Under the pieces are notes generated by a model, which worked only from the letters and a program-made list of their open reading frames with translations, searched no databases and was not told the DNA's origin. Below, piece by piece: positions 10,227 through 20,975 of a DNA stretch of 64,000 nt. The translations under genes and the position numbers were made by a program. Positions within the stretch are counted from its first letter, which is position 1, and each line of letters opens with the position of its first letter. This DNA comes from Pseudidiomarina tainanensis (GTDB lineage: Bacteria; Pseudomonadota; Gammaproteobacteria; Enterobacterales; Alteromonadaceae): contig NZ_PIQJ01000001.1 in the NCBI RefSeq assembly GCF_004214835.1, positions 1,488,001 to 1,552,000 on the forward strand, written 5' to 3'.

Positions 10227-12503
10227 CTAGTTATCCGCGTCAAACCATGCTCGATTCGCGCCCGTCCAAGGTTGTTCTACCCACCACTGCTGCGGCGTAA
10301 AAGTCATTGAAATTTGTCCACCAATGGCGGTATCTAGTAGCGGAATATTGAGTTGGCTAAGCCGCTGCTTTACCGACTCGGCGACCATTCCGTAGGCATT
10401 ATTCCTGCCGCGACTTGCGATTGCTAGCTTAGGCCCTACTGCCTGTAAAAAATAACCTTCGCTCGAACTATTACTACCGTGGTGAGCTAGCACTAAAACA
10501 TCTGCTCGAATAGGCGCAACATGCGCCAACAAAGCTCTCTCACCACGTTTGGTGATATCGCCGGGAATCAATATTGAAGTCCCGTTGATCATAAATTTTA
10601 GTACGCATGAGTCGTCATTATGGTCGTTATTAGTTACGCGGCGCGGATATAAAACTTGCCATGAAATTTGCTTCCATGTTCCTGTTTGCCCAGCAACACA
10701 TGGCAAACCATGGCCACTACCAAACCAACGCATGCGCGGAAATTGGTCAGTAAGTGCTGCAACGCCTCCTTGATGGTCATTATCGGTATGACTTACAAAG
10801 CCGAGAACCGGCGTGAGCTGATGATGTTTTAAAAAAGGCAAAATAACGCGCTCCGCCATATTTCCACCTAGTTCCCAATTCGCACCAGTATCAATGATAA
10901 TCGCCTCATCGGCAGAGGCAATCACCATGGCACTGCCCTGGTCGACATCAAGAACGTGAAATTGAATCTGTGTATCTTGCTGGTGCAATTCGTCTGATAC
11001 CAAAAGCACGAAACAAAACAACGCCGTACTCGCTACCCTCCACCACCAACGCCATGGAAAAAACCATGCCAACAACAACCACAGGAGATTACTAGCGGCG
11101 CCGGTTAGCGATGCTGACAGCAACTGCCACGGGGCATCCGCAAGATACCGCAATAGCGGTTCAAGCGTATTCAGAGGTACTTCAGCAAGGGAGAACAGCC
11201 ACAGCGCACTTGTCGAGGCACCAAGCATAACGAGAACGAGGCTAATCAAGCTCAATGGGAGCACCCAAAATGTGACCATCGGCACAACCACCAGATTCGT
11301 TAGCGGCGCAAGAACGGGTAAGCCATCAAACCATAATGCAGTTAATGGCCACATTGCTAACGTTAATGTCAACTCAAGTCGCCAAAGTGCGCGTAGCCCC
11401 CGCCAGCGTCCGCGAATAATCGGCCACCGCCAATGCATCCATAAAATGGTCGCAACCGCTACTACTGATAGCCAAAACCCACTTTGCAACGGCGCCAACG
11501 GATGCACTACGAGCACGACGGAAACAGCTCTTAACAACACCCGGCTTGGCGGCGTATGTAACGCATAATATTTATGGATAATGACCACTGCAAACATGAC
11601 AAACGCTCGCACCGTTGCCGTGGCAAAGCCAGCCAAAGCGGCGTAACAACATGTTATACCCAGCGCAATACACGTTGCCCACAGCCAGCTATTATTGATT
11701 TCTCGACGTTGACGACTTCGCGCTCGGTAGCGCAAAACATGACGCGTTATCCACAGTACCCCAGCCGCGACAAGGGTTAGATGTAAACCAGAAATAGCGA
11801 TTAAATGAGCAAGACCCGTACGCTGATAAATTCGCCATTGCTCCACCGTTAACGCTTGTCGCTCACCGAGTGTTAGCGCCTGCAGAATCCCAAACTGTTG
11901 CAATTCATCTGCAAATTCCGCCAATCGATTAAACACACGCTGCCGATAACTCGCTTGTCCCAACGCATAAGCGCCGCTACGGATACTGCCAAGTGCATGA
12001 ATTTGCTGACCAACAAGATAACGATGATAAAGAAAGCCGCCATCATTACGCACACCTTGCGCAGCTTTAAGTCGTGCTTGAAATTGCCAAGTCGTTCCCG
12101 CCTGCGGCGGTGTCATTTGTTGCGGTGGCTCGTACCAACTTAATCGAACAGTTGCCGGACGTGCCAGGATGTCGTGGTTGATACGGGTCACTTCACCCTG
12201 TACACGCCAAAATTCAGGCTGAACTTGGGTGATTTCTGTGACCTTCATCAGTAAAGTTGAGGTTGTCCCGAAATTCTCATCGGAAATAAGCGTCATTCGA
12301 TGCAAATAAGCATTGCCACTACCCCACGCTATGCCGCACAATACACACCCAAGTACGACGGCATAGCGACGAATAAAAGAGCTATGCCAAGCGCATATCG
12401 CGACTAAAGTAGCAAGCAGTAACCATTGTGAAATCGGCATCGGCTTGCTAAAAGTAAAGGTCACAGCAAAGCCAACGAGCGCTGCGCACAACCACCTATC
12501 CAT
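10227..12503 (-). CDS. comEC: DNA internalization-related competence protein ComEC/Rec2
   Basis: ComEC forms the inner-membrane channel that takes up single-stranded DNA in natural transformation. From the chosen start the protein has about 758 residues: an N-terminal membrane region with a DUF4131-like extracytoplasmic domain, a polytopic Competence domain with the A-I-S-G-L-H-L motif, and a C-terminal metallo-beta-lactamase-like domain with H-T-D-N-D-H-Q-G-G. I start at the ATG at 12501-12503 because the longer frame opens with TTG and has no ribosome site, while AGGT lies eight bases before this ATG. It ends 57 bases upstream of msbA, a common gammaproteobacterial neighbour. Confidence 0.95.
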   Translation of the reverse strand: MDRWLCAALVGFAVTFTFSKPMPISQWLLLATLVAICAWHSSFIRRYAVVLGCVLCGIAWGSGNAYLHRMTLISDENFGTTSTLLMKVTEITQVQPEFWRVQGEVTRINHDILARPATVRLSWYEPPQQMTPPQAGTTWQFQARLKAAQGVRNDGGFLYHRYLVGQQIHALGSIRSGAYALGQASYRQRVFNRLAEFADELQQFGILQALTLGERQALTVEQWRIYQRTGLAHLIAISGLHLTLVAAGVLWITRHVLRYRARSRQRREINNSWLWATCIALGITCCYAALAGFATATVRAFVMFAVVIIHKYYALHTPPSRVLLRAVSVVLVVHPLAPLQSGFWLSVVAVATILWMHWRWPIIRGRWRGLRALWRLELTLTLAMWPLTALWFDGLPVLAPLTNLVVVPMVTFWVLPLSLISLVLVMLGASTSALWLFSLAEVPLNTLEPLLRYLADAPWQLLSASLTGAASNLLWLLLAWFFPWRWWWRVASTALFCFVLLVSDELHQQDTQIQFHVLDVDQGSAMVIASADEAIIIDTGANWELGGNMAERVILPFLKHHQLTPVLGFVSHTDNDHQGGVAALTDQFPRMRWFGSGHGLPCVAGQTGTWKQISWQVLYPRRVTNNDHNDDSCVLKFMINGTSILIPGDITKRGERALLAHVAPIRADVLVLAHHGSNSSSEGYFLQAVGPKLAIASRGRNNAYGMVAESVKQRLSQLNIPLLDTAIGGQISMTFTPQQWWVEQPWTGANRAWFDADN

Positions 12504-12557
12504 GGACGTTGTACCTGTTTTGCAAATAATTTCAGTCAAAATGAAGACGGATTAGAG

Positions 12558-13112
12558 ATGCCACGCAAGTTTATTCAGCGCATCATGCCCAAGCATGAAA
12601 CTGTGAGAAACAGCAAAAGCCTAAAAGTCTTCGGCAAGTTGTTGCACGATGCCAATTTATGGCATCTTAATCGCAGATCTGCCGCCGGTGGATTCGCCGT
12701 CGGCCTATTTTTTGCATTTATTCCCGTGCCATTTCAAATGGTGCTAGCCGCTGCGGCCGCGATTCCATTTCGAGTCAATCTCCCTCTTTCAGTGGCGTTA
12801 GTTTGGGTCTCTAACCCGATTACTATGCCAGTCCTCTTCTATTTTTGTTATCTATTAGGTAACTGGATCATTGGTGAACCGGCACAGGCCTTTACCTTTG
12901 AGCTGTCCTGGCATTGGTTAGCACAAAGTATTGCCACTATCGGCCCCGCGTTTTTATTGGGTTGCTTGATTATGGCAGTGGTCAGTAGTGTGATTGGTTA
13001 TTTCACTATTAGCTTACTTTGGCGCCAGTCTGTTGTCAGTGCTTGGCGGCAGCGCGCGCAAAAAATGCTGGAAAAAGCAAAGCAACGCGCTAAACAGAAT
13101 GCTAATGACTAA
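12558..13112 (+). CDS. DUF2062 domain-containing membrane protein
   Basis: This 184-residue protein has a basic N-terminus, then the DUF2062 core with the R-R-S-A-A-G-G-F-A-V-G-L-F-F-A-F-I-P-V-P-F-Q-M pattern (residues 39-61) and the S-N-P-I-T-M-P motif, and a last membrane segment near residues 125-150. The basic, Ala/Lys-rich tail is cytoplasmic. The function of the family is not established; homologues often stand beside comEC or lipid genes. It is divergent from comEC (55 bases apart) and overlaps the convergent lolE by 11 bases. The first ATG has little ribosome site; an ATG nine codons in is possible. Confidence 0.88.
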   Translation: MPRKFIQRIMPKHETVRNSKSLKVFGKLLHDANLWHLNRRSAAGGFAVGLFFAFIPVPFQMVLAAAAAIPFRVNLPLSVALVWVSNPITMPVLFYFCYLLGNWIIGEPAQAFTFELSWHWLAQSIATIGPAFLLGCLIMAVVSSVIGYFTISLLWRQSVVSAWRQRAQKMLEKAKQRAKQNAND

Positions 13113-14331
13113 TGGCTTGAACAATCTCGAGTTTCGCGGCACGCCAAGCCGGATATAAGGTAGCCAACGTACTCATTAATAAAGCAACAACCGCTACTAA
13201 CACCACGTCAGCTAATTGTAGATGCACTGGAATCTGATTAATAAAATAAACATCGCTGGCTAATAGACTTTCACCACTTAACCACTGCAACCAGCTCATC
13301 AAATCAGGTAGTACTAACGTTAACATCACTCCGGCAATGGTGCCTAATACCGTTCCGATAAGACCATTTTGCAAGCCTTGCCAAACAAACACTTGCATCA
13401 CCTGCTTACCGCGTAGCCCCATGGTACGCAGAATGCCGATGTGCCGCTGCTTCTCCTGCACGGTCATAATTAGCGTCGAAATAATGTTAAAGCAAGCAAC
13501 CGCTAGAACAAGAATCAACACTAAATACATGACCATACGAACAAGTTGAATATCGCGATACAAGTGCCCCTGCGAACGCATCCAATGATCTAAGTACACA
13601 TAATCTTTAATACTGTAACCTATCTCATTGGCTACTTGTTGCGCCTGCATGACATTGGCAAGTGTCATCTCAACCGCTGTTGCGCCGCTCTCAATACCAA
13701 CCATTTCGCGCGCGGTTGTGAGCGAAACATAAGCAAATTGATGATCCACCTGTCCGCCAAATTCAAATGTTCCCTGCACGTTTAATCGAATACGCTTGGG
13801 CTCGCGGAAATTGGCATTTTGTGCCACGAGTAACATCACCGTATCGCCGGATGTGACGTTTAACTTCTCTGCCAACTCACTCCCAAGCACCACAGCATTG
13901 GGCTCCGTGCGCAGTGCTTGCCATACGTCTTCCGACATATATTCTTGAATCGCTTGCGCTTGATTGGTGTCAATGCCCTGTACTTGCACACCAGTAAACT
14001 GGGCCCCTTGCTGCACCATACCTTGCGTTCGAATCACTGGTTTTGCGCTAATGACACCTGGATGCGCTAAACCCACATCGATGATCTGTTGCTCATTGGC
14101 AAGGCGTTCATTTACAGCCGTGAATTCAACATGCGGAATCAGGCTCAGAAAGCGATCCTGCAAAACCTTCTCAAAGCCATTCATCACGCTCAAACCAGCA
14201 ATAAAAACCATACACCCTAGAGCGATCCCGAGCGTCGATGACGCTGAAATAAATGAGACAAAACCACTGCGCTCACGGCGCTTGCGAAATCGGCGCGCCA
14301 ATTGCCACGTCAGGTGCAGACGTTGCATCAT
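13102..14331 (-). CDS. lolE: lipoprotein-releasing ABC transporter permease LolE
   Basis: LolE and LolC are the two membrane subunits of LolCDE, which extracts outer-membrane lipoproteins from the inner membrane and hands them to LolA. The 409-residue protein has an N-terminal TM (about residues 28-50), a large periplasmic domain, and three C-terminal TMs of the FtsX fold with the G-I-L-R-T-M-G-L-R segment. Being the gene behind lolD it fits LolE, while the first gene of the cluster fits LolC; the two paralogues were told apart by order, not by residue-level tests. Its ATG overlaps the lolD stop by four bases. Confidence 0.92.
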   Translation of the reverse strand: MMQRLHLTWQLARRFRKRRERSGFVSFISASSTLGIALGCMVFIAGLSVMNGFEKVLQDRFLSLIPHVEFTAVNERLANEQQIIDVGLAHPGVISAKPVIRTQGMVQQGAQFTGVQVQGIDTNQAQAIQEYMSEDVWQALRTEPNAVVLGSELAEKLNVTSGDTVMLLVAQNANFREPKRIRLNVQGTFEFGGQVDHQFAYVSLTTAREMVGIESGATAVEMTLANVMQAQQVANEIGYSIKDYVYLDHWMRSQGHLYRDIQLVRMVMYLVLILVLAVACFNIISTLIMTVQEKQRHIGILRTMGLRGKQVMQVFVWQGLQNGLIGTVLGTIAGVMLTLVLPDLMSWLQWLSGESLLASDVYFINQIPVHLQLADVVLVAVVALLMSTLATLYPAWRAAKLEIVQAISH

Positions 14332-15011
14332 GCGAGTAACTCCTTGTGGTCTAAAACACCATGATGCAATGAGAGAGTTCGCGGCAGTTTAGCGGCCAAG
14401 GCATTGTCATGGGTGACAATCACAAAGGCCGTATCAAGCTCTTGATTAAGTTCTAATAACAATTCGAAGACTTGTTCAGCGGTCGTATCATCTAGATTAC
14501 CAGTCGGCTCATCAGCAAGTACTAGGCGAGGTGAATTTGCTAATGCTCTTGCAATTGCCACCCGCTGACGCTCCCCACCCGATAATTCCGCTGGACGGTG
14601 TTGTAAGCGCTCAGCCAGCCCAACACGGGTTAATAACTGTTCGGCTCTTATTTTGGCATCACCGGTTGCTACTCCAGCGATAAGCTGTGGCATGGCAACG
14701 TTTTCAAGTGCGGTAAACTCAGGCAACAAATGGTGAAACTGGTAGATAAAACCAAGTTCTTTGTTGCGCCAATCGGCAAGTTGATTCGCCGACCAATCTT
14801 GAATAGCGCGCCCAGCAAACAGAACTTCGCCTGCAGTTGGTTTATCCAAACCTCCCAGACAATGTAATAACGTACTTTTACCTGATCCTGAACTACCAAC
14901 AATCGCCAACATTTCGCCCGGATGAATGGCAATATTAACGTCCTTTAACACCTGTAACTGGCGATCACCGTCTTGGTAAACACGAGACAACTGGCGACAT
15001 TCCATCAACAT
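14328..15011 (-). CDS. lolD: lipoprotein-releasing ABC transporter ATP-binding protein
   Basis: LolD is the ATPase of the LolCDE complex. From the chosen start it has 227 residues, with Walker [10 protein letters not shown] near residue 36, signature L-S-G-G-E-R-Q-R and Walker [13 protein letters not shown]. The reading frame extends ten codons further to an ATG inside the end of lolC (15041), but AAGGA lies nine bases before the ATG at 15011 and the family's N-terminus (x-x-C-x-x-L-x-x-x-Y) fits this start. Either start couples it to lolC. Confidence 0.95.
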   Translation of the reverse strand: MLMECRQLSRVYQDGDRQLQVLKDVNIAIHPGEMLAIVGSSGSGKSTLLHCLGGLDKPTAGEVLFAGRAIQDWSANQLADWRNKELGFIYQFHHLLPEFTALENVAMPQLIAGVATGDAKIRAEQLLTRVGLAERLQHRPAELSGGERQRVAIARALANSPRLVLADEPTGNLDDTTAEQVFELLLELNQELDTAFVIVTHDNALAAKLPRTLSLHHGVLDHKELLA

Positions 15012-15033
15012 GGCGGACAATCCTTCTGGGTTA

Positions 15034-16275
15034 TTATTCATAGCGCAAAGCCTGAGCTGGTAGCACTTGGCTCGCTCGCCAAGCTGGATAAAGTGTTGCT
15101 AATAGAGTTAGCACCATAGCGGCAACAACGATTAAACTAATCTGCGTTGCCTCCATTAACACCGGAAGCCCTGCTTGCCCGGTGAAGCTTAAATCAATTT
15201 GTAGTAGCGCCATTAACTCGTTGAGGTTCGCAGCAACTCCAATACCGAGTAACAAACCGATCACACTACCGATAACACCACTGGTGGCGCCTTGCACCAT
15301 GAACATGATGTACAAATGGCTACGTCTCAATCCCATGGTCTGTAAAATCGCAATATCCGAACGTTTGTCTTGAATCACCATCATTAAAGCCGACACCACG
15401 TTGAATGCAGCAACGGCAATGATGAGGCTTAGCATCAACCCAACCATACGTTTTTCCATACTCACAGCATCGAATAATTCACCGTATTGCTCGCGCCACG
15501 TTTGCGTTGTCACCGTATCGCCAAGTATCTCTTGAATCTCTTGTTCAGCTCCAAGTGCTGCGAATGGGTCGGCGAAATAGAAGCGTAACGCAGAAACATG
15601 GTTAGGGGGTAGCCTCAATAAACGTGCGGCATCAACCCCATGCATGACCAGCAAATGACTATCTGCTTCAGATTGCATTGCGACAATCGCTGCGACCTTA
15701 AACTGACGTTGTGCCGGCATTAAACCAAGCGGTGTATAGACGCCGCCTGCTGCCGCAATCACTCGAATTGTGTCACCAGGCCACACATCCAGCTGTTGTG
15801 CCAACGCCTGGCCTATGATCACGTGATAGCTACCAGGTGTTAGTGCGGAGATATTGCCGTATACCAAATGCTCGCGCAGCGGCTGCCATTGCACATCGGC
15901 ATCCGTAACATCAGGAAATAACCCTTGGATTATCACTGGTCGAAGTTGTCCGCTGCTTTGCACAACACCCGCACTGCTGACTTGCGGAACCACTCCAATC
16001 TGCTCATTTAACGGCGGAATATGCTGAGCAAGCTGTTGCCAGTCACTCACCATTTGATTACTCGTTTCAGCCACCGTAAGTTGCGGTACAACACCCAAAA
16101 TGCGTTGTTTAAGTTGCTGTTCGAAACCATTCATTACCGAGCTAACGATAATTAACGCAGCCACACCAATTAAAATACCCGCTAACGCAAATCGATTGAT
16201 GAACCGCGTAAAACGGTTACCGTGGCGTGCGCGACTGTATCGTAATCCTAGAAAAAAGGCTGCAGGCTTAAACAT
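15034..16275 (-). CDS. lolC: lipoprotein-releasing ABC transporter permease LolC
   Basis: This is the first gene of the lolCDE operon. The 413-residue protein begins M-F-K-P, followed by [10 protein letters not shown], the conserved cytoplasmic helix of LolC/E, then a TM, a periplasmic domain and three C-terminal TMs with the A-I-L-Q-T-M-G-L-R segment. A longer frame reaches 16332, but AGGAA stands six bases before the ATG at 16273-16275 and the family starts here. It is divergently transcribed from mfd, 118 bases away; that gap carries both promoters. Confidence 0.94.
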   Translation of the reverse strand: MFKPAAFFLGLRYSRARHGNRFTRFINRFALAGILIGVAALIIVSSVMNGFEQQLKQRILGVVPQLTVAETSNQMVSDWQQLAQHIPPLNEQIGVVPQVSSAGVVQSSGQLRPVIIQGLFPDVTDADVQWQPLREHLVYGNISALTPGSYHVIIGQALAQQLDVWPGDTIRVIAAAGGVYTPLGLMPAQRQFKVAAIVAMQSEADSHLLVMHGVDAARLLRLPPNHVSALRFYFADPFAALGAEQEIQEILGDTVTTQTWREQYGELFDAVSMEKRMVGLMLSLIIAVAAFNVVSALMMVIQDKRSDIAILQTMGLRRSHLYIMFMVQGATSGVIGSVIGLLLGIGVAANLNELMALLQIDLSFTGQAGLPVLMEATQISLIVVAAMVLTLLATLYPAWRASQVLPAQALRYE

Positions 16276-16323
16276 GTTGATTCCTAAATAACTTTGCGCA
16301 GCAAGCATAAAGAAAACTCGGCA

Positions 16324-16352
16324 CTGATCCAAGCGTCAAGTTACGGTATACT
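16324..16352 (+). promoter_or_regulatory. candidate sigma-70 promoter for mfd
   Basis: CTGATC at 16324-16329 (3/6 to the -35 consensus) and TATACT at 16347-16352 (5/6 to the -10 consensus) are 17 bases apart, and the mfd ATG follows about 40 bases downstream. It is the only good hexamer pair I see in the lolC-mfd gap; the -35 match is modest. Confidence 0.4.
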
Positions 16353-16393
16353 CCTAAGCAATTTGTTTTTAGCAGTAGAGAAACGCACAACTC

Positions 16394-19300
16394 ATGACCA
16401 CAGCGTCTGCATTTAAGCCACCGAAACCATCCTCAGCGCGGCAAGACATTACTTGGCAAAACCTTGCTGGAAGTAGCATCGCGCTTGCGCTCGGGCAACT
16501 TATTGAGCAACACGATGGCCCTGTATTGGTGGTCACACCCGATGCGCCACAGGCTCATCGTTTAGAGCAAGAAGTTCAGTATTTCGCATCCACTTGGCGT
16601 GAGCAAGTAATGGTATTTCCAGACTGGGAAACCCTGCCATATGATAGCTTTTCGCCACATCAAGATATTATTTCTGAACGACTCAGTGTATTAGCGCAGC
16701 TACCCGACATGCAGCGAGGCGCATTAATCGTCTCGTTAAATACGCTGATGCATCGAATTGCCCCGACTGACTACGTTGCTGGGCAAGCGGTACAAGTTAA
16801 CAAAGGACAAAAACTTGATATCCATGGATTACGCCAACGCTTAGAACGCGCAGGTTATCGACATGTCGCGCAAGTGATGGAGCATGGCGAGTTTTGTGTG
16901 CGCGGCTCGTTACTCGATTTGTTCCCGATGGGAAGCAGTCAACCCTATCGTATCGACTTCTTTGATGATGAAGTAGATTCGATTCGGCTATTTGATCCGG
17001 ATACACAACTGTCAGCTGGCGAAATTGATGCGATTGACTTATTACCGGCACACGAATTTCCAACTAATCCAAGTGCTATCGAGTTATTTCGCGCGCAATA
17101 TCGCGACCAATTTGACGCTTCGAACGCTCGCGATTCGGTGTATATGCAAGTCTCGAATCAACAGTTCCCGGGGGGTGTTGAATATTATTTACCACTATTT
17201 TTTGAGCATACTGCCAGCATCTTTGATTACTTACCGGATAACACCCTATTGGTCACATTTGGTGACTTACAGGGTAGCTTAGAGCACCTTTGGCACGATA
17301 TTAATCAACGCTATGAACAGCGTCGCTATGACCCATTGCGCCCACTATTGACACCACAGCAATTGTTTCTGACTGTCGACCAAATTCATGGGGCATTCAA
17401 AGCGATGCCGCGCATTCGTGCCATGGTACCGGGTGACAAACCACAACCGGGGCCAAAAACATTTAAAACGTCGCCAATTGGCGAAATTGCGGTGAACCAC
17501 CAACTCAAAAACCCACTTGAGAAATTAAGCATTCGCTTAAAACAAGCGACTCAGCAACGTGCGATTTTCCTTGTTGAGTCGGCTGGTCGACGTGAAACCC
17601 TGCGGGAATTGCTTGCGCCATTGCAACTCGGTCTAGATGAGATCGAGCAATTTCATGAGTTCGTCGAAAGTGACGCGAAGTACGCCATCAGTGTCAGCCC
17701 TGTTGCAAACTCGTTTGTTCTTGATACCGAACAGATACTTGTCATTACCGAGACCGAATTACTTGGACAACGCATAGCGCAACGCCGACGCCGCGACCAA
17801 AAGGCAACGGTCAGTGCCGAAAACATGGTGCGAAATTTAGCCGAGTTACGCATCGGTCAGCCGGTTGTGCATATCGATCACGGTGTCGGACGTTACCAAG
17901 GTTTGCAAACGCTGGATACCGGTGGTGTCACCACCGAATTTGTCACGATTGAATATGCTAACAACAGCAAACTGTACGTGCCGGTGGCAGCATTGCACGT
18001 GCTTAGTCGTTACAGTGGTGGTGAAGAGGCTTCTGCGCCGTTGCATAAGCTTGGTAATGACCAGTGGGAAAAGGCAAAACGTAAAGCCGCCGAGAAAATT
18101 CGCGATGTTGCCGCTGAGTTATTGGATGTGTATGCGCGACGCGAAGCAAAACCGGGATATCCATTTAAACTCGATCAGGATGAATATCAACGGTTTGCAG
18201 GTAGTTTCCCGTTTGAAGAAACCGATGACCAATTGGCTGCAATTGCGGGCGTTCTGGCCGACATGCAAGCACCACGAGCGATGGACCGTTTAGTTTGCGG
18301 TGATGTCGGTTTTGGTAAAACCGAAGTCGCCATGCGCGCCGCTTTTGTTGCCGTGAATGACAATAAGCAAGTGGCAGTCTTGGTACCGACCACGTTGTTA
18401 GCGCAGCAACACTACGAAAACTTTAAAGACCGTTTTGCTGATTGGCCGATTCGCGTGGAAGTCTTATCTCGCTTCAAAACCGCAAAGCAAACTCAGAAAG
18501 TTCTCGAAGACCTTGCTGAAGGCAAAGTCGATATGGTGATCGGCACCCATAAATTACTCAGCAGCGATGTCAAATTTCACGATCTCGGCTTGCTGATTGT
18601 CGATGAGGAACACCGCTTTGGCGTTCGCCAGAAAGAGGCGATCAAACGCCTGCGCGCCGACGTCGATATTCTGACATTAACGGCAACCCCCATCCCACGT
18701 ACACTTAATATGGCCATGCACGGGGTTCGCGATTTATCAATTATTGCAACACCGCCGGCCAAGCGTTTAGCAGTAAAAACCTTTGTCCGCGAGTATGATG
18801 AACCGACGATTCGTGAAGCTGTGTTACGGGAAATTTTACGCGGTGGGCAAGTCTATTTCCTGCATAACAATGTCGAAACCATTGAAAAAACCGCTGAAAC
18901 GTTAGCTCAATTGGTACCGGAAGCTCGTATTACAGTTGCACATGGTCAAATGCGTGAACGTGAGCTCGAGCGAATCATGTCGGATTTCTATCATCAGCGC
19001 TATAACGTTCTGGTGTGTACAACCATCGTCGAAACCGGTATCGACGTGCCCACTGCAAACACAATTATCATGGACAGAGCCGATCATTTAGGGCTTGCGC
19101 AAATGCATCAACTACGCGGGCGTGTTGGCCGTTCTCATCATCAAGCTTACGCCTATTTGTTAACACCGCATCCGAAGCGCATGACCAAGGATGCACTAAA
19201 GCGCTTGGAAGCAATTTCGCAACTTGAAGATTTGGGTGCTGGTTTTATGTTGGCAACACACGATTTAGAAATTCGCGGCGCCGGTGAATTGCTCGGCGAT

Positions 19301-19855
19301 GAACAAAGCGGACAAATTGAAACCATTGGTTTTACGCTGTATATGGAGATGCTCGAGCAAGCCGTTAAAGCCTTACGCGATGGGAAGCAACCTGCGCTCG
19401 ACCAGTTGTTGCAAGCACAGACAGAAATCGATTTACGTGTACCAGCACTGTTACCTGAAACCTACATCGCCGATGTAAATACCCGTTTGAGCCTATACAA
19501 GCGGATTGCCAGCAGTGACAATCTGCAAGCTTTACACGAAGTACAAGTGGAGTTGATTGACCGATTTGGCCTACTACCCGATGCCGTTAAAAACCTCATT
19601 CGTGTGGCCGAACTACGAAGTCGTGCACAACAGCTCGGTATTCGTAAAATTGATGGTGGTCCGAACGGAATCAATGTGGAGTTTGCTGCTGATACAAAAG
19701 TTTCACCACAAATTCTCATTCAGTTGATTCAGCAACAGCCACAAGAATATCGGTTGGAAGGGCCAACGCGTTTACGTATTCTTCGTAAAATTGAAGATAC
19801 TCAAGCACGGTTGAAACTGGTAGAGTCACTACTAGACGAATTTGCTCGAGGATAA
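16394..19855 (+). CDS. mfd: transcription-repair coupling factor
   Basis: Mfd removes RNA polymerase stalled at DNA lesions and recruits UvrA. The 1153-residue protein has the UvrB-homology module (about residues 20-340), the RNA polymerase interacting CarD-like domain (about 480-560, with H-I-D-H-G-V-G-R-Y-Q-G), a RecG-like translocase with Walker A G-D-V-G-F-G-K-T-E near residue 636 and D-E-E-H near 737, and the C-terminal TRCF domain (from about 1010). Length matches family members. csiV begins two bases after the stop. Confidence 0.98.
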   Translation: MTTASAFKPPKPSSARQDITWQNLAGSSIALALGQLIEQHDGPVLVVTPDAPQAHRLEQEVQYFASTWREQVMVFPDWETLPYDSFSPHQDIISERLSVLAQLPDMQRGALIVSLNTLMHRIAPTDYVAGQAVQVNKGQKLDIHGLRQRLERAGYRHVAQVMEHGEFCVRGSLLDLFPMGSSQPYRIDFFDDEVDSIRLFDPDTQLSAGEIDAIDLLPAHEFPTNPSAIELFRAQYRDQFDASNARDSVYMQVSNQQFPGGVEYYLPLFFEHTASIFDYLPDNTLLVTFGDLQGSLEHLWHDINQRYEQRRYDPLRPLLTPQQLFLTVDQIHGAFKAMPRIRAMVPGDKPQPGPKTFKTSPIGEIAVNHQLKNPLEKLSIRLKQATQQRAIFLVESAGRRETLRELLAPLQLGLDEIEQFHEFVESDAKYAISVSPVANSFVLDTEQILVITETELLGQRIAQRRRRDQKATVSAENMVRNLAELRIGQPVVHIDHGVGRYQGLQTLDTGGVTTEFVTIEYANNSKLYVPVAALHVLSRYSGGEEASAPLHKLGNDQWEKAKRKAAEKIRDVAAELLDVYARREAKPGYPFKLDQDEYQRFAGSFPFEETDDQLAAIAGVLADMQAPRAMDRLVCGDVGFGKTEVAMRAAFVAVNDNKQVAVLVPTTLLAQQHYENFKDRFADWPIRVEVLSRFKTAKQTQKVLEDLAEGKVDMVIGTHKLLSSDVKFHDLGLLIVDEEHRFGVRQKEAIKRLRADVDILTLTATPIPRTLNMAMHGVRDLSIIATPPAKRLAVKTFVREYDEPTIREAVLREILRGGQVYFLHNNVETIEKTAETLAQLVPEARITVAHGQMRERELERIMSDFYHQRYNVLVCTTIVETGIDVPTANTIIMDRADHLGLAQMHQLRGRVGRSHHQAYAYLLTPHPKRMTKDALKRLEAISQLEDLGAGFMLATHDLEIRGAGELLGDEQSGQIETIGFTLYMEMLEQAVKALRDGKQPALDQLLQAQTEIDLRVPALLPETYIADVNTRLSLYKRIASSDNLQALHEVQVELIDRFGLLPDAVKNLIRVAELRSRAQQLGIRKIDGGPNGINVEFAADTKVSPQILIQLIQQQPQEYRLEGPTRLRILRKIEDTQARLKLVESLLDEFARG

Positions 19856-19857
19856 CT

Positions 19858-20943
19858 ATGACTGTTTGGTTGCGCACCGCTCTAATTACACTTGGACTTA
19901 GCTCAACGCCCACTGCCATCGCGCAGGAGACGCCGGCTGATTGGCGTTGGTTTGAAGTTGAAGTGTTGGCATTTAAGCAAGCACCAAATAGTGATGCGGA
20001 GGCATTCCCGTGGCATGCGCCCCGACAAGTTGATGCGCGCAACGACCCACTTTCAGGCTATTACGCCCCAAACTTTTTTGCGTTACTGAACGATCTCCCA
20101 CTGTGTCCAAATGATGAAGAGAGCATTTCGATGCGTCCGGTGTTTTGTGCACAAGCTGACGAAGTAGATCCGTTTGCGACGCCATGGTACCAGCCTAGTC
20201 GAATTCTCAGCGGCTTCGCGCAAGCGCCGCAACAGGTGATTGATGGTCTTGGTGGGGATATGCTCACCAGTCAAGGGCCTTACTTGATGCCAGCAGAAAC
20301 TCATTTATTTAATGATTTTCGCGAGCAGTTGGTACGACGTAACGTCGGCACACCACTTTTACATGTGACCTATCGCACGCCCGTCTTCTCACGTAGCGAA
20401 GGCTATACTGTGCGGCTTTTCGGCGGCCGTAACTTCGGTAATGAATTTCTACCAAGCGGCTATGAACAACCGCCCTTTAGCCTGGTTGAAACCGCCGCCA
20501 TTGACACAGAACAGCAACCTCAGCTATTCGAAGAGCTAGAATTGTTGTTATCTCAAATTAATCAGCAACAAATTAAATTAAGTTATCGCGATCACGGCAC
20601 ACCGAATCCACCACCGTTACTTCCCGATCGCGAGCGCTCACAACGTGCAGAGCCAGTGTGGGAGCTTGACGGTACGCTACATATCTACTTAGTCGGTAAC
20701 TATTTGCACATTGATAGCGATCTTGAGTTGCGCAGTCCACAACAAGTGCAGTTTAATCAACGTGAGTTAGCCGCACAAGTTGAGCAAGCGTTACAGACCA
20801 ATCGTTCAAATTCACGATTTTTACGTAGCTATCGGCTTGATCAATTACGTCGGGTCATTAGCCACGAAACACATTACTTTGACCATCCGAAGTTAGGTTT
20901 AGTGGTGCAGATTAGACGTACTGATTTATCCGCTCGTCGCTAA
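19858..20943 (+). CDS. csiV: CsiV family protein
   Basis: A signal peptide (residues 1-22, ending A-I-A-Q) precedes the opening W-R-W-F-E-V-E-V-L-A-F-K, the recognisable start of the CsiV/YwqJ-like family described in vibrios as a peptidoglycan-associated protein needed for the response to non-canonical D-amino acids. The protein has 361 residues and ends in a strand-rich region with L-R-S-P-Q-Q-V-Q-F-N. It is placed two bases after mfd, the typical neighbour of csiV, and is likely cotranscribed with it. The family call comes from the N-terminal pattern and this synteny; the molecular role here is inferred. Confidence 0.8.
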   Translation: MTVWLRTALITLGLSSTPTAIAQETPADWRWFEVEVLAFKQAPNSDAEAFPWHAPRQVDARNDPLSGYYAPNFFALLNDLPLCPNDEESISMRPVFCAQADEVDPFATPWYQPSRILSGFAQAPQQVIDGLGGDMLTSQGPYLMPAETHLFNDFREQLVRRNVGTPLLHVTYRTPVFSRSEGYTVRLFGGRNFGNEFLPSGYEQPPFSLVETAAIDTEQQPQLFEELELLLSQINQQQIKLSYRDHGTPNPPPLLPDRERSQRAEPVWELDGTLHIYLVGNYLHIDSDLELRSPQQVQFNQRELAAQVEQALQTNRSNSRFLRSYRLDQLRRVISHETHYFDHPKLGLVVQIRRTDLSARR

Positions 20944-20975
20944 CAAAGTCATCAAATGAAAGCACAGGAAATGCT